Source: Selaginella moellendorffii
Lineage: Eukaryota > Streptophyta > Lycopodiopsida > Selaginellales > Selaginellaceae
NCBI RefSeq assembly: GCF_000143415.4
Contig: NW_003314376.1
Coordinates: 418,288-482,287, forward strand
DNA length: 64,000 nt
Direction of reading: 5' to 3'
The stretch's first letter is position 1; each line of letters starts with the position of its first letter. Shown here piece by piece: positions 49,185-60,292 of the stretch. Below the pieces are notes generated by a model. That model saw nothing but the letters and a program-made list of their open reading frames with translations, was not told where the DNA came from and ran no database searches. The translations under genes were made by a program, and so were the position numbers.

Positions 49185-51930
49185 CGAGCCAGGAAGAAAG
49201 TATCCCCTGGTTCGTCATCAGTATAGGAAGCAAAAGAAATCTGTTCCCTTAGTTAGCTACTGCTCCTGTACTTGTACTGCTCGATCATGCCTCGCGTCAA
49301 TCCTGTTAGATCGTCCAGGGTAGCACCTGCATGCATCTGGCATTGACGCGCCGCCGCAACCCAATCGCCGCCGCCCGTCGGCCCATATGCATCGCATCAA
49401 GTCGAATGAGTTGCTGGAGGTACTTGCAAAGGGATTCCGGATTGATCCAGATTCTTTGATCTGCGACGCGCCCACGGCCCCGGATCAATCGCACTATCAA
49501 GAACGTGCGACGCGGGCCTTCGGCACGCAAGGGCAAATCTTCAGCTTCTCCATGGACGGCACCCAAGCTGATCCCGCGCCCATGGATTGAGTTGACCATC
49601 CAGAGCTACCCGCAGCAGCTGATGATCCGGCCGCATTGACATTGCCCCCGATAGCTTCAGCAGCGTCGTGGGCGCTAAGAACAAAGCGACGTCGTCTGGC
49701 ACCGCCATCACCAGCGATGGCAGCGCAAAGCCCTGAATTTACAGATGCGTCTTCACCATCGGCTTGTATCCAAGAATCAAGATGAGGAACCGAGGAGCTC
49801 GGGCTCTTCAAGCGATGGTGAGCGATGGTGATCATCCAATGATCGCCGTGGAGACCACTCGGTCTAAGACGAAGCGACCTCCAAGTGGCAGATCGAGCTC
49901 CAACATCATCAAAAGTTCTAGTTGTCCAGGCAAGAAGAAACGAGCAGGAAGAGGAAGCCAGATACACTAAAAAGACACGTTGGAATCTCGTTCTATAAGC
50001 GAATCCAGCGGTGTGAGATTAACCTTTTCTTCAAAAGGAAGATTTTAGATTTGTCACCGTTTTCTTGGTGATGGAAAACAAGCAAATATATGCAGCACCG
50101 AGGAAGCCGGAGCCAGGTTAGTTTGCTATTCTTTTTTTTTTCTTTTTCTTTTCTAAAATGTTTATCCTGTGTAGGATCTATGACTGAGATTATATCAAGT
50201 TCCGTGGCCAAAACTGCCCAAACTTCCCCTACTCGGACTACACTGATAAGATCCCCCATATAAACATTTCCACCAAAATTCTTTGGAAAGATCTAACACT
50301 TCCATTTTCTTTGCAGTGGCTCAATCTGTCTGACAAAGTACATGCTACGTAACATGAGTCCCGGCGAGTCATTCCTCTGGTTTACACCCGAACTTCTTGG
50401 AGATGACGCTGGCTCTCCATGCACGAGGCAGACTTGGCCTCGAGGTTCAAACTTCTATCGTCTCAAAAGGTCAGAAAGTCTTTTGAAGGTAACTAGTAAG
50501 CCTTATCCCTCTAAACCTGACCATCTAGGATGTGAAATACAACGTTGCCTGATCTGAAGGCAACAATATAATCCAGAGCCAACACTCAAGCTTTTAATTC
50601 CAACACTCTGGTTTTTATGTCTTTTCTCTGCTGGTTTGCTTCGAGTGTCTCTTGTCAAGATGGCGCTTCGGGACCAGCTAGTGCCGTGGAATTAAAGTTC
50701 CAGGCTTACGGCGAGGAGGCCACGCTCGGGTGCTGATTGCGGCCCAGTATGGCGTCACCGTGTCGCCCCGACCCGCGACGAGATCGAGGAGTTCGTCGTG
50801 GGAGTGGAGGAGAAGGATGACAGCAGCAAGCGTTTTGTAGACAAGTAAGCACGCTCCCCCTTTTCTGTTGCCTGGCTGCCGCTCTTACTTGGTTTGTTTC
50901 TCTGGTGCTTACTTGGTTTTTTTCTGTTTACGTGTTCGGTTGTGCTTGACGTGCGTGCTTGCTCTCCGCAACGCAGGTACAATTTTGATGTTTTCAACGA
51001 CGTTCCCCTGTCTGGTCGTTTCGAATGGGTACAGTTCCACCCTCGTTGCTCCTAAATTATTCGGACGCTACTCGCTACGATGCGCTGCTGCAAGAAGAAA
51101 ACTGGAGAAAAGGAAAGAGCAGGAAAAAAAAACCGTCTTGTTAGACTAGAGAGAGAGAGAGAGCTCCTAGAGAAGACCATGCATTGACACAGTCATGTAA
51201 CAGACTAATGCCATCATGATATATAGAAAAAAGATGAGAAGTAAGGCAAGCAAGAAAAAGAGATGTCATACTCATACCTTCATCCACCTTTGAGCCAGTT
51301 GATTCTTTGCCATCATTGTTTTGTTTTTCTTTTCCTCTGGACTCTCATACGATTCGACTCGGTGAGTCTTTCATTATACGTTCCAAGAGATGAACTTCGA
51401 TATTTCGCTTGCTTGTTTTGTTTTTGTTTTGCATTTCCAGGGTCATGTAAGACACAAGAGGAGGTCAAGAAAAACTCAAACCTCACTCGCTAATTACTAA
51501 GAATCTAACACATTGTTTCAACAGGACCTATGACAGAGCAGTCATTAGATTCTTTGGCAAGGCTAAAGCAGACATGCCTCAGGTGATTTGTTTGTATTTC
51601 CTGATTGAGATACTGAGACGATATTGCAGTGGATCACTTTTAGCAAGGTAGATTTTATTTCCTACATACGCAGTCGAGCAGGAAAAGGAAGTTCAAAGTA
51701 CATACAGCTCCAAGAGCTGTATACGATAGGAAGGTGAAGGAGAGGAGGATTGATGATTGTGTGGTAAACGAAGCAATGCCACACTGCATAGATGAGAAGA
51801 CGATCGGTGACTGTATAGTAAACGAAAGGATGCCACACGAAATAACTTGAAGCATATAAGAGGAATGGGGTGCAATGGATGAGTCGAATTTGAAGACATT
51901 TAGCATGCCAAACTCTCATATGTCATTGTC
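49185..51930 (+). pseudogene. AP2-type transcription factor pseudogene, copy A
   Basis: Pieces of a double-AP2-domain gene lie in order with intron-like spacers. HVGISFYKRIQRCEINL (about 49980-50030) corresponds to RGVTFYRRTGRWESHIW, with the conserved Trp changed to Cys. YIKFRGQNCPNF (about 50190) corresponds to AIKFRG. WLNLSDK (about 50321) is followed by a frameshift. TYDRAVIRFFGKAKA (51531-51575) lacks the NFxxEDY segment kept in copies B and C. A basic tail region (KKRKF, 51680-51830) follows. The leader at 49185-49620 (SEPGRKYPL, ATGCCTCGCGTCAA) also matches copy B. Stops and deletions make it non-functional. An insertion at about 50630-51330 carries a CDK-inhibitor fragment. Confidence 0.75.
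50696..51055 (+). pseudogene. KRP/ICK cyclin-dependent kinase inhibitor fragment (C-terminal CDI domain)
   Basis: join(50696..50844,50977..51055) reads VAPTRDEIEEFVVGVEEK then SSKRFVDKYNFDVFNDVPLS and GRFEWVQFHPRCS. Plant KRP C-termini read EIxEFFxxAE, then KYNFDxxxDxPLxGRYEW, so this is the cyclin/CDK-binding domain with its usual intron position and intact GTAAGC donor and CAACGCAG acceptor. Upstream of 50696 the frame hits a stop and no N-terminal exon is visible, so it is probably a captured fragment, though a spliced upstream exon cannot be excluded. It lies inside an intron of AP2 pseudogene copy A and is absent from the equivalent place in copy B. Confidence 0.68.
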
Positions 51931-53029
51931 TATGAATAAATCCTCAAAATTAGCATGAGAACAAAGAGAGTATATGCCACTTCAGTATACAAGTATCCTT
52001 AAAACATAATCACACTCTTGACCTAAGAATACATACTTCTTCAAGCTTCTCATCAGCAGATTTGAGTGTCGACTGTAAAGCAGCTGTGAAGAAGGGTGTT
52101 CAGCTGCAGAAACTGGATCACTCTGCCTCGCAAACCCGGTGAGATGAAGCAGTGAGACACTGTCATTGGGTTCACGCCGAAGGCTTGGCAATCGTACAGT
52201 ACATAATATAGCATTCATGGCTTTGTTTGTGCATAACATTTGTGGATTTGCTTTTACATCTACAGTGAATTTCTAACCCTTTGGCTCTATTGTGCAATCT
52301 AGATTTGGACTTGCTCACAAATCCTAGGAAGTATCATGTTTGTCGGTACAATTGAGTTTTTTAGTTTGGAAGTATGTGTCATGAATTGCAGAACTTTTTC
52401 TATCGATTGTTTTGTCTGTTTATGGTGTTGGATAACTGATTAAGTTAGTTGCGTGCTGAGAAATAATCTTGCTTAAACCATATAGCTTGGTCTATAACTA
52501 CATGTTCTTTGTTGTAGGTTGTTTATTCTTGCAATGAACGTCTCGGCAATAGTTGCTGTAGTAGAGTTTGTCTACTCAAGTCCCGTCCTCAAAGCAAAGG
52601 CATTTCTAACGTCCAGAATTTATAATTTTGTTTTTTCTTCCATAAGATAACAGAAGGCCATAACTGAACTGCTAATCCGGCCACCAGCCTCTCATTCTTA
52701 CAGTACTCGACAACGCACTTTTCAAAGAGATCTGGCCCGAGCAGCAGGACAAAGCTCTGGACGATCTAAACACCTGTGTCCCAGTCCACTACTTCAACAA
52801 CAGAGAAGTCAGTGAGTATGCTGAGCATTGACTCCACCTCAACAAGGAGGCACTTTTGGCAACGAGTTCATGGGAAAGGGATGACCATAGGCTTCTCAAG
52901 TTGCTACCTATCCCAGAGCAGCTTTCTAAGCTCGCTATTTGCCAGGCAAAAGGGGATCAAATCTTTTTCATTTCCATGTTTCATTTTAGCATGTACAGTC
53001 CATTTCCAGCAAACTTTTGATTGAGAAAG
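51931..53029. other. Intergenic with an unassigned coding-like fragment
   Basis: At about 52692-52829 one frame reads LILTVLDNALFKEIWPEQQD and continues to a stop after SEYAEH; it looks like part of a protein but I do not recognise the family. Nothing else supportable. Confidence 0.35.
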
Positions 53030-53240
53030 CTCTACAGCGACCTCGACTTGCTGCTGCTGGCCATGATCAAGGAGTGCCAAGATCTAGCGAGAAACAATAG
53101 AGGCCAGACCCATGACTTACTGGGGCTGGAAACTCTTCTTTCGACGATTGGTCCGTGATGGAGGAGTGCAAGACCACCTACGTTGCTGGCCACAAGATGA
53201 TGGCAACTCCCCTCACCTGGTCCGTGATGGTTTTGCATAT
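53030..53240 (+). pseudogene. Cytochrome P450 fragment (CYP72-clan-like I-helix)
   Basis: Reads LYSDLDLLLLAMIKECQDLA then THDLLGL, then after a frameshift at about 53155 continues MEECKTTYVAGHKMMATPLT. P450s of the CYP72 clan have LLxxIIxxR, DLLGLLL and an I-helix [20 protein letters not shown]. Here the conserved acidic residue and threonine of AGxxT are replaced (AGHKMMAT), which together with the frameshift argues for a dead gene piece. No heme-binding FxxGxRxCxG region was found nearby. Confidence 0.62.
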
Positions 53241-55049
53241 TGCTTTCAAGTTCAAGATTTGTTTTTCCTGGCTAGATCAACATAATTATGGCTTTGGAGC
53301 TGTTTGAGAGGATGAGCTATGGACAATATAGCTAGAACAATAGGGTTCTATGTCAAGAAGCATATTGTGCAATTCCTAGAAAGGATTAAACAGACTCTGG
53401 CATACATGATAAAATGCTATCAATGTATGAAAAGTGTAAAGACAGAACTCGCCCACCAGCTCTGAATATCTTGAACCAATCGGGAGTGATTGCGCCACTG
53501 CATCCTTGATAAAAAAAAAAAAAAACAGTCTTCAAATTAGAAAGGTGAATGTGTGCCACTTACTTAACAGTAGCAGCCAGCTCCAGCGAAGGAAATGGGC
53601 ACTTGTCAAGCTCGTAACCACACAAGGAACCGACTCTTAGACTGCAAAAATCCCCAAATCTTCTGTTAGCGAGCTGAGAACTGGAGGATTCGGGCTGGAG
53701 AAGTCGGCCTTACATCCTCCACCGCTGCTACACAACTGCCGTAGCTCAACGACAAACCCCAATATATATATAATTCATGTTTTGTGCACGGTGAGACTAT
53801 TTACTCCCGCATGCTAGGTGAGACTATGCTGTGCCAACTATAAGAAGAGGCTGTCGTCGGCACCGAGCTCTGTGTCGCCCCTGAGGATTCCGTCCGAAGG
53901 GCGCCATATACCATTTTGAGCATACGAGTTTTGTCAAAATGTTACTCCAAATGTGACTATTGAGAAGCAAGAATTTTTTAGAGAGATTATATTTCTACTT
54001 ACAAACGAATTTGATTAGAGATATACAGCAAAGTGATTGATTTTCACAAGAGGAACGGATACAACAGGAGTGAGAACCATCACATTAGAAGAGATGCAGC
54101 ACTCAAAGTCAATTGCAGAACTTATTCTAGAATTCTTCTCCGAGGCCTCATTTTCGATGCAAGTAGATGCCATCGTAGAATTCTTCATACCTATTTTCAA
54201 CCTCTGAAAAACATGGCTCTTGCAAGTCTAACATTATATACTCTGGTGGTAAACAAGGTCTCTCCATAGCAGAATTTTAACAAACAGGATGGATTGATAA
54301 CTGATCTACCTGAAACAAAGTGTTGTCTCTCATAGTATGTCTATGAGCAAGCTTATATTTTAATGCAAGTAGCTGGCATAGTAAAATTCTTAATTTTGAG
54401 TTAGATTAAGCTCCCTTAGTTGTGTGTGTTGCTTACCTAATTAAACAACTCAAAAGTTTGTGTGTTTTGGAGACGGTAACTACGATGGAGATCTGGTGAG
54501 GAGGAGCTTCTGCAGTGATCCGATCTTCGCACTGTGATGTTCGTCTGTTCGCTGAGGTTAGAGCCTCGCTGCGCTACCGTGATTAAACAACTCTGAAGTT
54601 TGTGTGCTTGGACACCTTGGACGGAACAGATATGAAAGGTTGAGAATGATTACAACATTAAATTAGAAGAGAAGCAGCAATTGTGGAACTTATCTTCTCA
54701 GGCAACATGAAGAGTATAAGTTAATCATCTTGCATAAAGAAAGAAATAATGAGGGAGCAAGATGATAAACTTACACTCTTTGGAGAAGAAAAGTTATACA
54801 ATTGTTAATCATACTCAACTTCTTTATCTTCTCCTTTTATAATAATCTACTTGGTGACCCAAGACAAAATTAACTGTCAATCTGTGACAGAACACTAAGG
54901 CCAGTACTAAACACTAGTGGTGTCTCCCCGAGCTCACATTCTATTTGTCATACATTCCAGTGGCACTGAAAGCCATGGTGCGTATGTTTTAATGGGAGTG
55001 TACGTCAAAGGCCCCGATGGTGAAACGAGAGTGCTGAAAAACATGACCT
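53241..55049. other. Intergenic region, no gene recognised
   Basis: AT-rich with short frames only. Two sentences of sequence recur loosely (AACAACTC.GAAGTTTGTGTG at about 54445 and 54586), suggesting a local duplication. A frame at 54917-55114 (ending GKKYPVVVSCIRVLHL) has its end repeated before AP2 copy A and is probably part of the duplicated unit. Confidence 0.4.
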
Positions 55050-57145
55050 CTCTATCAGAGCCAGGAAAAAAATATCCCGTGGTCGTTTCCTGTATAAGAG
55101 TCTTGCACCTGTGAGAGTGAGAGAGATCTGTAGCTCGCTCGAGAACAAAATTGAGAGAGAACGAAAGAGAGTGAGAGATGGTCTTCTTCTTCACTTTCTT
55201 TCCGGCGGCTTTCCTGATTTGCTTTGCTTTGATCCTTCGCCCTAGCTAGAACTTTGGCGTGGTGTGCGCAAGCTCGTGTTTCCAGTATAGGAAGGAAAAA
55301 AAATCTCTTATACAGTGGGCTTTAGTTCCTTCTCTTTTCGACTTGTGGTTCGTGGCCCCGTTTCCAGTACATGAAATCTCTTATAAGTTCCTTGGTTTCT
55401 CTGGTTCTCTTTCGTCTTGTTTTGGTCGATCATGCCTCGCGTCAATAATTCTGTTAGATCGTCCAGGGTAGCACCTGCACCTGCACCTGCCTCTGGCATT
55501 GCGGTGCCGCCGTACCCAATCGCCGCCGCCCGTTGGCCCATATCCATCACATCGAGTCGAATGAGTTGCTCGCTATGGAGGTACTTGCGAAGGGAGTCCG
55601 GATTGATCCGGATTCTAGTGAGCGCCCACGGCCCCGAATCAAGAACACACTATCAAGAACATGCGGCGTGGGTGTTCGGTGTGCAAGGGTAAACCTTCAG
55701 CTTCTCCAAGGTCGGAACCAGCTCGCCACCAAGCTCTGGTCTTTCCAGCAGATCCCGCACCCATGGATGAAGTTGACCATACAGTGCTAGCCGCCGACGT
55801 GCGCACGGAGATACACTAAAAAGACGTTGGAGTCTCGTTCTACAAGCGAATCCAGCGGTGGGAGATTCACCTTTGGTGAGTATGTTCTTCAAAAGAAGAT
55901 TTTAGATTTGTCACGCTGATTTTCTCGTTTTCTTGGTGATCAGGGGAAACAAGCAAATGTATGTTGGTTCATGCAGCACTGAGCCAGGTTAATTTGTTTA
56001 TCTTCTTCTTTTTCTATCTTTATAAGATGTTTAATGACAGTGACCGAGCTTACATCAAGTTCCGTGGCCAAAACTGCCAAAACTTGGACGAGATCCCCCA
56101 CGTACGATCATATTAACATTTCCATCAAAGTGATCTAACACTTGGGTGTTTTCTGCAGTGGATCAATCTGTCTGACAAAGAATTCATCTTCATGCTACGT
56201 AACATGAATCGCGGTGAGTCATTGCTCTGATTTACACCCGAACTTCTTGGAGGTGACGCTGGCTCTCCATGCACGACGGAGACTCTGCCTCGAGCATCAA
56301 TCTATCGCGGAGTCTACCGTCTCAAAAAGTCAGAAAGTCAAGAATTCTCTTGGGCACGTAAGTAACCCTTATCCCTCTAAACCTGACCATGTAACTACCT
56401 GGATGTGAGACACAACGTTGCCTGGATTTCACTTTTCAAAGCCAACGCAAGCTTTCGATTCTAACACTTTGTTTTTCATATTTGGTGTAGGCTGGACTCT
56501 CGTACATTTCGACTGGGTGAGTCTTTCATTATATGTTCCAAGAGCTGAAGTTTGATATTTCGTTTTTGTTTGATTGTTTTTGTTTTGCATTTCCAGGGTC
56601 ATGTAAGACACAAGAGGAGGCAGCAAGGTTCAAGAAAAACTCAAACCTCACTCGCTAATTATTAAGAATCTAAAACACAAGAGCTATGACTGAGCGGTCA
56701 TTAAATTCTTTGGGAAGGCTAAAGCACTCAACTTCGCATATGAAGACTACATGGATGAGATGCCTTAGGTGATTTTTTTTGCATGTCCTGATTGAGAAAC
56801 TAAAACGATATTACAGTGGATCACTTTGAGCAAGGAAGATTTTATTTCCTACATACTGCACACTTGAGCAAGAAAAGGAAGGTAAAGGTACATACAGCTC
56901 AAAGAGCTGTATACCATAGGAAGGTGAAAGAGAGAAGGATTAATGATTGTGTGGTAAACGAAGCAATGCCACACTACATAGATGAGAAGAGGATCGGTGA
57001 TTCTGTGGTGAATGAAGGTTGGGCTTAAGGAAGTACCAAGCATATTAGAGGAATGAACGCTGTAGGAGTTTAATTTGGAGAAAGACACTTTGGAAAGACA
57101 CGTAGACTGCCAAACTCTCATATGTCATTGTCCATGAATAAATCC
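55050..57145 (+). pseudogene. AP2-type transcription factor pseudogene, copy B (most complete)
   Basis: Exon-like pieces in order: VGVSFYKRIQRWEIHLW (ends at a GTGAG donor near 55873), GNKQMYVGSCSTEP (55944-55987), DRAYIKFRGQNCQNLDEIPH (56041-56101), WINLSDKEFIFMLRNMNRG (from 56159), ASIYRGV (about 56302, start of a second AP2 domain), FDW at about 56516, AVIKFFGKAKALNFAYEDY (about 56710-56755) and a basic tail KKRKVKVHTAQRAVYHRKVK (about 56870-56930). These match AP2/ANT-subfamily genes, which have two AP2 domains and introns at such places. Defects: the third piece is one base out of phase with the second as I read the splice sites, a TGA lies in YD*AVIKF, and the CAG before the last intron is TAG. 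Confidence 0.78.
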
Positions 57146-57231
57146 TAGCATGAGAAGTCTACAAGAAGCGGCTATGTCACAAAGAGAGGGATGCTTGACG
57201 CCCAAGAATACATCCGCGTAGACTTCAACAC

Positions 57232-57556
57232 TTGCAGCATTTTGCAGCGACGATGTTAAACCATTGAACTTGTGGCTTGGAAATCTGCGTAGTACTCAAC
57301 GTGTCTCTCGAGATGTGGTTGATGATATGATCTGACTCTCTCTTTTTTCTTTCTACCAGGTGTATACGCTGCTTGTTCCACGTGGGAACTCCCGGTAGCA
57401 TGTTAACTATCCTCTTCTCACGCAAAGATTCCAAACTAAATTTACGACTTTTTCCAGAGTTCTTCAGGTAAAGGTGTTCCCATTTTCCTGGACCAGCTTT
57501 TTGATGGTTACAGGAAATGGTGTTTGAAAGTGGTTCTCCAGCCCGAGCCAAGCAGA
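57232..57556 (+). pseudogene. DUF1997 3' end, duplicated fragment
   Basis: Matches exons 5-7 of the intact gene at 44535-44896 with introns included: CTTGGAAATC, GTGTCTCTCGAG, GTGTATACGCTGCT, ACTCCCGGTAGCATGTTAAC, TTTTTCCAGAGTTCTTCAGG, then CCCATTTTCCTGGACCAGCT and GTTCTCCAGCCCGAGCCAAG. Small deletions break the frame: GCTATGGTGGACAGACTT is missing after the acceptor. It directly follows AP2 copy B, the same order as in the 59.6-63 kb unit. Confidence 0.85.
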
Positions 57557-57899
57557 AAGAATCGTCTAATGAGAGTTCCAGAAAAAAAACGGCTTGGCTG
57601 CCATAAGAGAGCCTTGTACAGGAGGAACTCCTTTTTGACGAACCGATCTTTGTATCTGTGCTTACACTTTCAGTTCAGACGCTGGCTACTCTGAATTTTC
57701 AGATTTGTCCCAAAACCAGCAGTATGGACGCGGGATCTCGTCACCATCATAACTTTCGTTAAGTCTGGTCGTTTTTGAAGCCAGCGACAAGATCACGGAG
57801 CTCGCGTTTCCTCCCTTCCAATCGAATCACACCCCGGGGGTCTTCACCATATCGCTCAGTCGCACTTTCTATGACATGAATAAATCCCAAGTTTGCGAC
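57557..57899. other. Spacer between duplicated fragments
   Basis: No gene recognised. Near 57762 the wording CATCATAACTTTCG and AAGTCTGGTC resembles the motif shared by 45687-45765 and 48690-48770. Confidence 0.35.
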
Positions 57900-58190
57900 T
57901 TTGGTCTCCATGAATCCCAGACTTCGATCTTGTGTTCTTCCCTCACACCAGAACTAATGCTGCAATGGCTGGGAGTTAGCTCTAGGATGCGATGAGCGGC
58001 TCGTTTTCCAACGTGCAGATTGTTGGATTCGAGCACACCGTCCTCCACAACGCCAATTCCGGCTGGAACGGCATACATCCTCGGCCTCCTCAAGCGGCTG
58101 AGCATATCTGAGATCACTATATTTTGCTCGAAAGTTGGCCGCTTGCCAACGTGGTGCTGGCTGTACTCATGCCCAAATTTGAGAATCAGC
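57900..58190 (-). pseudogene. PPR 3'-end fragment, inverted
   Basis: The minus strand reads KRPTFEQNIVISDMLSRL, VGKRAAHRILELTP and REEHKIEVWDS, matching the last 100 residues of the intact PPR at 60293 (ERPTFEHYVVMSDMLSRA, VGKRAADRILELSP, REHKIGVWNS). Frame is broken, and most of the gene is absent. It lies downstream of AP2 copy B and the DUF1997 fragment but in the opposite orientation, implying an inversion after duplication. Confidence 0.82.
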
Positions 58191-58419
58191 CAATTAATGT
58201 GCATTCTTACATGAAAGAACCCAGTGGAATCATTTGCCTTGCACTTGCCCAAATCCACTGGAGAGGAAAAATGTTTGGGTCCAGTGTACAAAGAATGATG
58301 TCACTTTTGCTGTATTGGCTCTAGTTTTACCTTTCCTATTAGATATGACCCCAAGGATCAGATTTATGCCCATATGCTCCATTTAAGTTCAAGAATATCT
58401 CCATAATCGTATAGCCTTT

Positions 58420-59637
58420 TTGCCTAGAATGGGCTTAAAAGGATGACTAAGTTAAGTTTAGTCAATTGGTGGAGCAGTGGCGCAGAGGGCTTGAGGGTGG
58501 CTGGGTGGTGATCTGCTTTGTATCAATGTGGTAATTCTTCCTTAAGTTCTAATATTAGAGGATTGAGTTTGAGAATTTGCGAGTTTGTTGCTATGGATTC
58601 TACAGGGCAAGCTGCTAATCAATCATTTACGGAGGCTTGGACAATAGATAAGGTAGTACTAGAATTCTTCAACAACAATATCAAGGTTGACATGCCTTTG
58701 GCAGACATGTATAGATGCATTAAGAAGATGGGAGAATTCTTGAGATGGCTAGAGTTGTATCACAAATCAAGCTTAGATTCCTGAGTATATGGCACTGATG
58801 TCCCTGTAAATGAGGCATTCAGCTAGCTACAGAAGACTTTTGTAATTGATCTAGGTTCAAAAATTGTTAGAAGAGGATATTGATCCTTGTGGAGGTGGTG
58901 CTTAGTGGACTTGCCTTTTGAACTAACACACCACTGTTGGCAAGGGACTTTTAGCGTCATAAAATGAATTTGAGTTTAAGTAGGAATTTGCTATGATGCT
59001 TCTCATGCATAATGTAATCTTCACTACTTGAAGCAAGACAATTTAAGCCTGGAAAAGTATATTGAGAAGTTTGGGATGTTGTTGAGTAATGTGCCCAATG
59101 ATTATACTAAGGGTTTGAGAAGTTTGGAATGTTATTGAATCATGTACCCAATAATTATACTGAGGAGCTCAGAAAGATCACTTTGTGGACAGCTTGCACA
59201 ACAATGGGATGTGAGATCATTTGAAAACTTAACAAAGTCTTTAGAATGTTTTTTGAACAAACTTAGAACATAGTGGATAAGGGTGATACACATCCTTAGG
59301 ACAAGGGTGCCAAACATGGGAGGAGCCCCTCCTGAGACGAGACTAGTGGCGGCAGTGAAAGGTAAATTCATTTGAAGTCTTGTGTGGAAAGTGGTGGTGG
59401 CAATAGTGGTCAAGGCAATGGAAAGAAGCCTTGGATTACCAAGCAAATGTATAACTATTGGAGTTTGCCTCAATTTGGTGCCGCTCTTGCACAAGAGTAG
59501 TGAGCACGAAATAGATGATTGACCATCCAGCAGCCAACAACACATGGATGGACGACCACACCCACACGGCACAAGTGTGGTGAGGAAGGTCATTGGAAGG
59601 TAGATTGTCCTAGAATAAACCTTCAATTCTAACATTG
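58420..59637 (+). mobile_element. Retrotransposon gag fragment with a zinc-knuckle remnant
   Basis: A frame from 58592 starts MDSTGQAANQSFTEAWTIDK. Further along, in broken frames, NLSLEKYIEKFGMLLSNVPN (about 59042-59100) resembles the gag capsid region of Ty3/gypsy elements, and RHKCGEEGHWKVDCPRI (about 59571-59622) is a CCHC-type zinc knuckle whose first cysteine is missing. No pol sequence follows; the element is replaced by AP2 copy C at about 59640. Just upstream, GGAGCAGTGGCGCAGAGGGC (58471) also occurs in related form at about 24205. Confidence 0.6.
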
Positions 59638-60164
59638 TGGTTTTCATCTTTGGTGCAGGCTGGACTCTCGTACAGTTTGACTGGGTGAGTCGTTCATTAT
59701 TTATTCCAAGAGCTGAACTTTGATATTTCATTTTTGTTTGTTTTGTTTTTGTTTTGCATTTCATTTGGGGTGATATATGACAGAAGACATTATTTCGACA
59801 GGAGCTATGATCCAGTGGTGATCAGATTCTTCAGCAATGCTAAAGCACTCGACTTTGCATATGAAGACTACACCGATGAGATACCACAGGTTCTTTTGTT
59901 TGCATGTCCTGATCGAGAAACTAAGACGATTTTACAGTGGACCACTTTGAGCAAGGAAGAGTTTATTTCGTAGATACAGAATTCTGCACAGTCGAGCAAG
60001 AAAAGGAAGTTCGAGGTACATACAGCTCTAAAAGCTGTATACGATAGGAAGGTGAAGAAGTGGAGGATTACTGATTGTGTGGTAAACGAAGCAATGCCAC
60101 ACTATATTGGTGAAGAGGATATAGTGAACGCTGTGCAATGGACGAGTTGAATTTGGACACACTA
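59638..60164 (+). pseudogene. AP2-type transcription factor pseudogene, copy C (3' part only)
   Basis: Contains GGACTCTCGTACAGTTTGAC with a GTGAGTC donor, then exon SYDPVVIRFFSNAKALDFAY then EDYTDEIPQ (about 59801-59889), a 48-nt intron and WTTLSKEEFIS (59938-59973). In AP2 proteins this corresponds to the end of an AP2 domain and the linker (AYDRAAIKFRG ... NFxxxDYxxEIxQMxNLTKEEFV). A TAG follows; beyond it the frame KKRKFEVHTALKAVYDRKVK is again open and resembles copies A and B. The first AP2 domain is absent, so the gene is dead although these exons are clean. Confidence 0.72.
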
Positions 60165-60240
60165 GCTCCCATTTTCCTGGACCAGCTTTTCGATGGCTTA
60201 CAGGAAATGGTGCTTGCAAGAGCCCGAGCCAAGCCAATAA
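60165..60240 (+). pseudogene. DUF1997 last-exon fragment
   Basis: CTCCCATTTTCCTGGACCAG, CTTTTCGATGG, ACAGGAAATGGTGCTTGCAA and AGCCAAGCCAATAA match the final exon of the intact gene at 44820-44896, with one inserted base and a short deletion. It sits just upstream of the intact PPR gene, exactly as the intact DUF1997 gene sits just upstream of the PPR pseudogene at 44965. Confidence 0.85.
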
Positions 60241-60292
60241 GGAAGAAAGAGTTCCACCAAAAAAATTAAAATAGAGGGCATTCTCTGTGTGA

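Noticed and set aside
50700-50770. An EF1B-gamma N-terminus (LIAAQYGVTV)
   Set aside because: The similarity is ten residues in the wrong frame; the frame leading into the KRP domain explains the coding signal better.
54917-55114. 65-codon frame ending GKKYPVVVSC as a gene of its own
   Set aside because: Only the last part recurs before AP2 copy A; no family recognised and no supporting exons.
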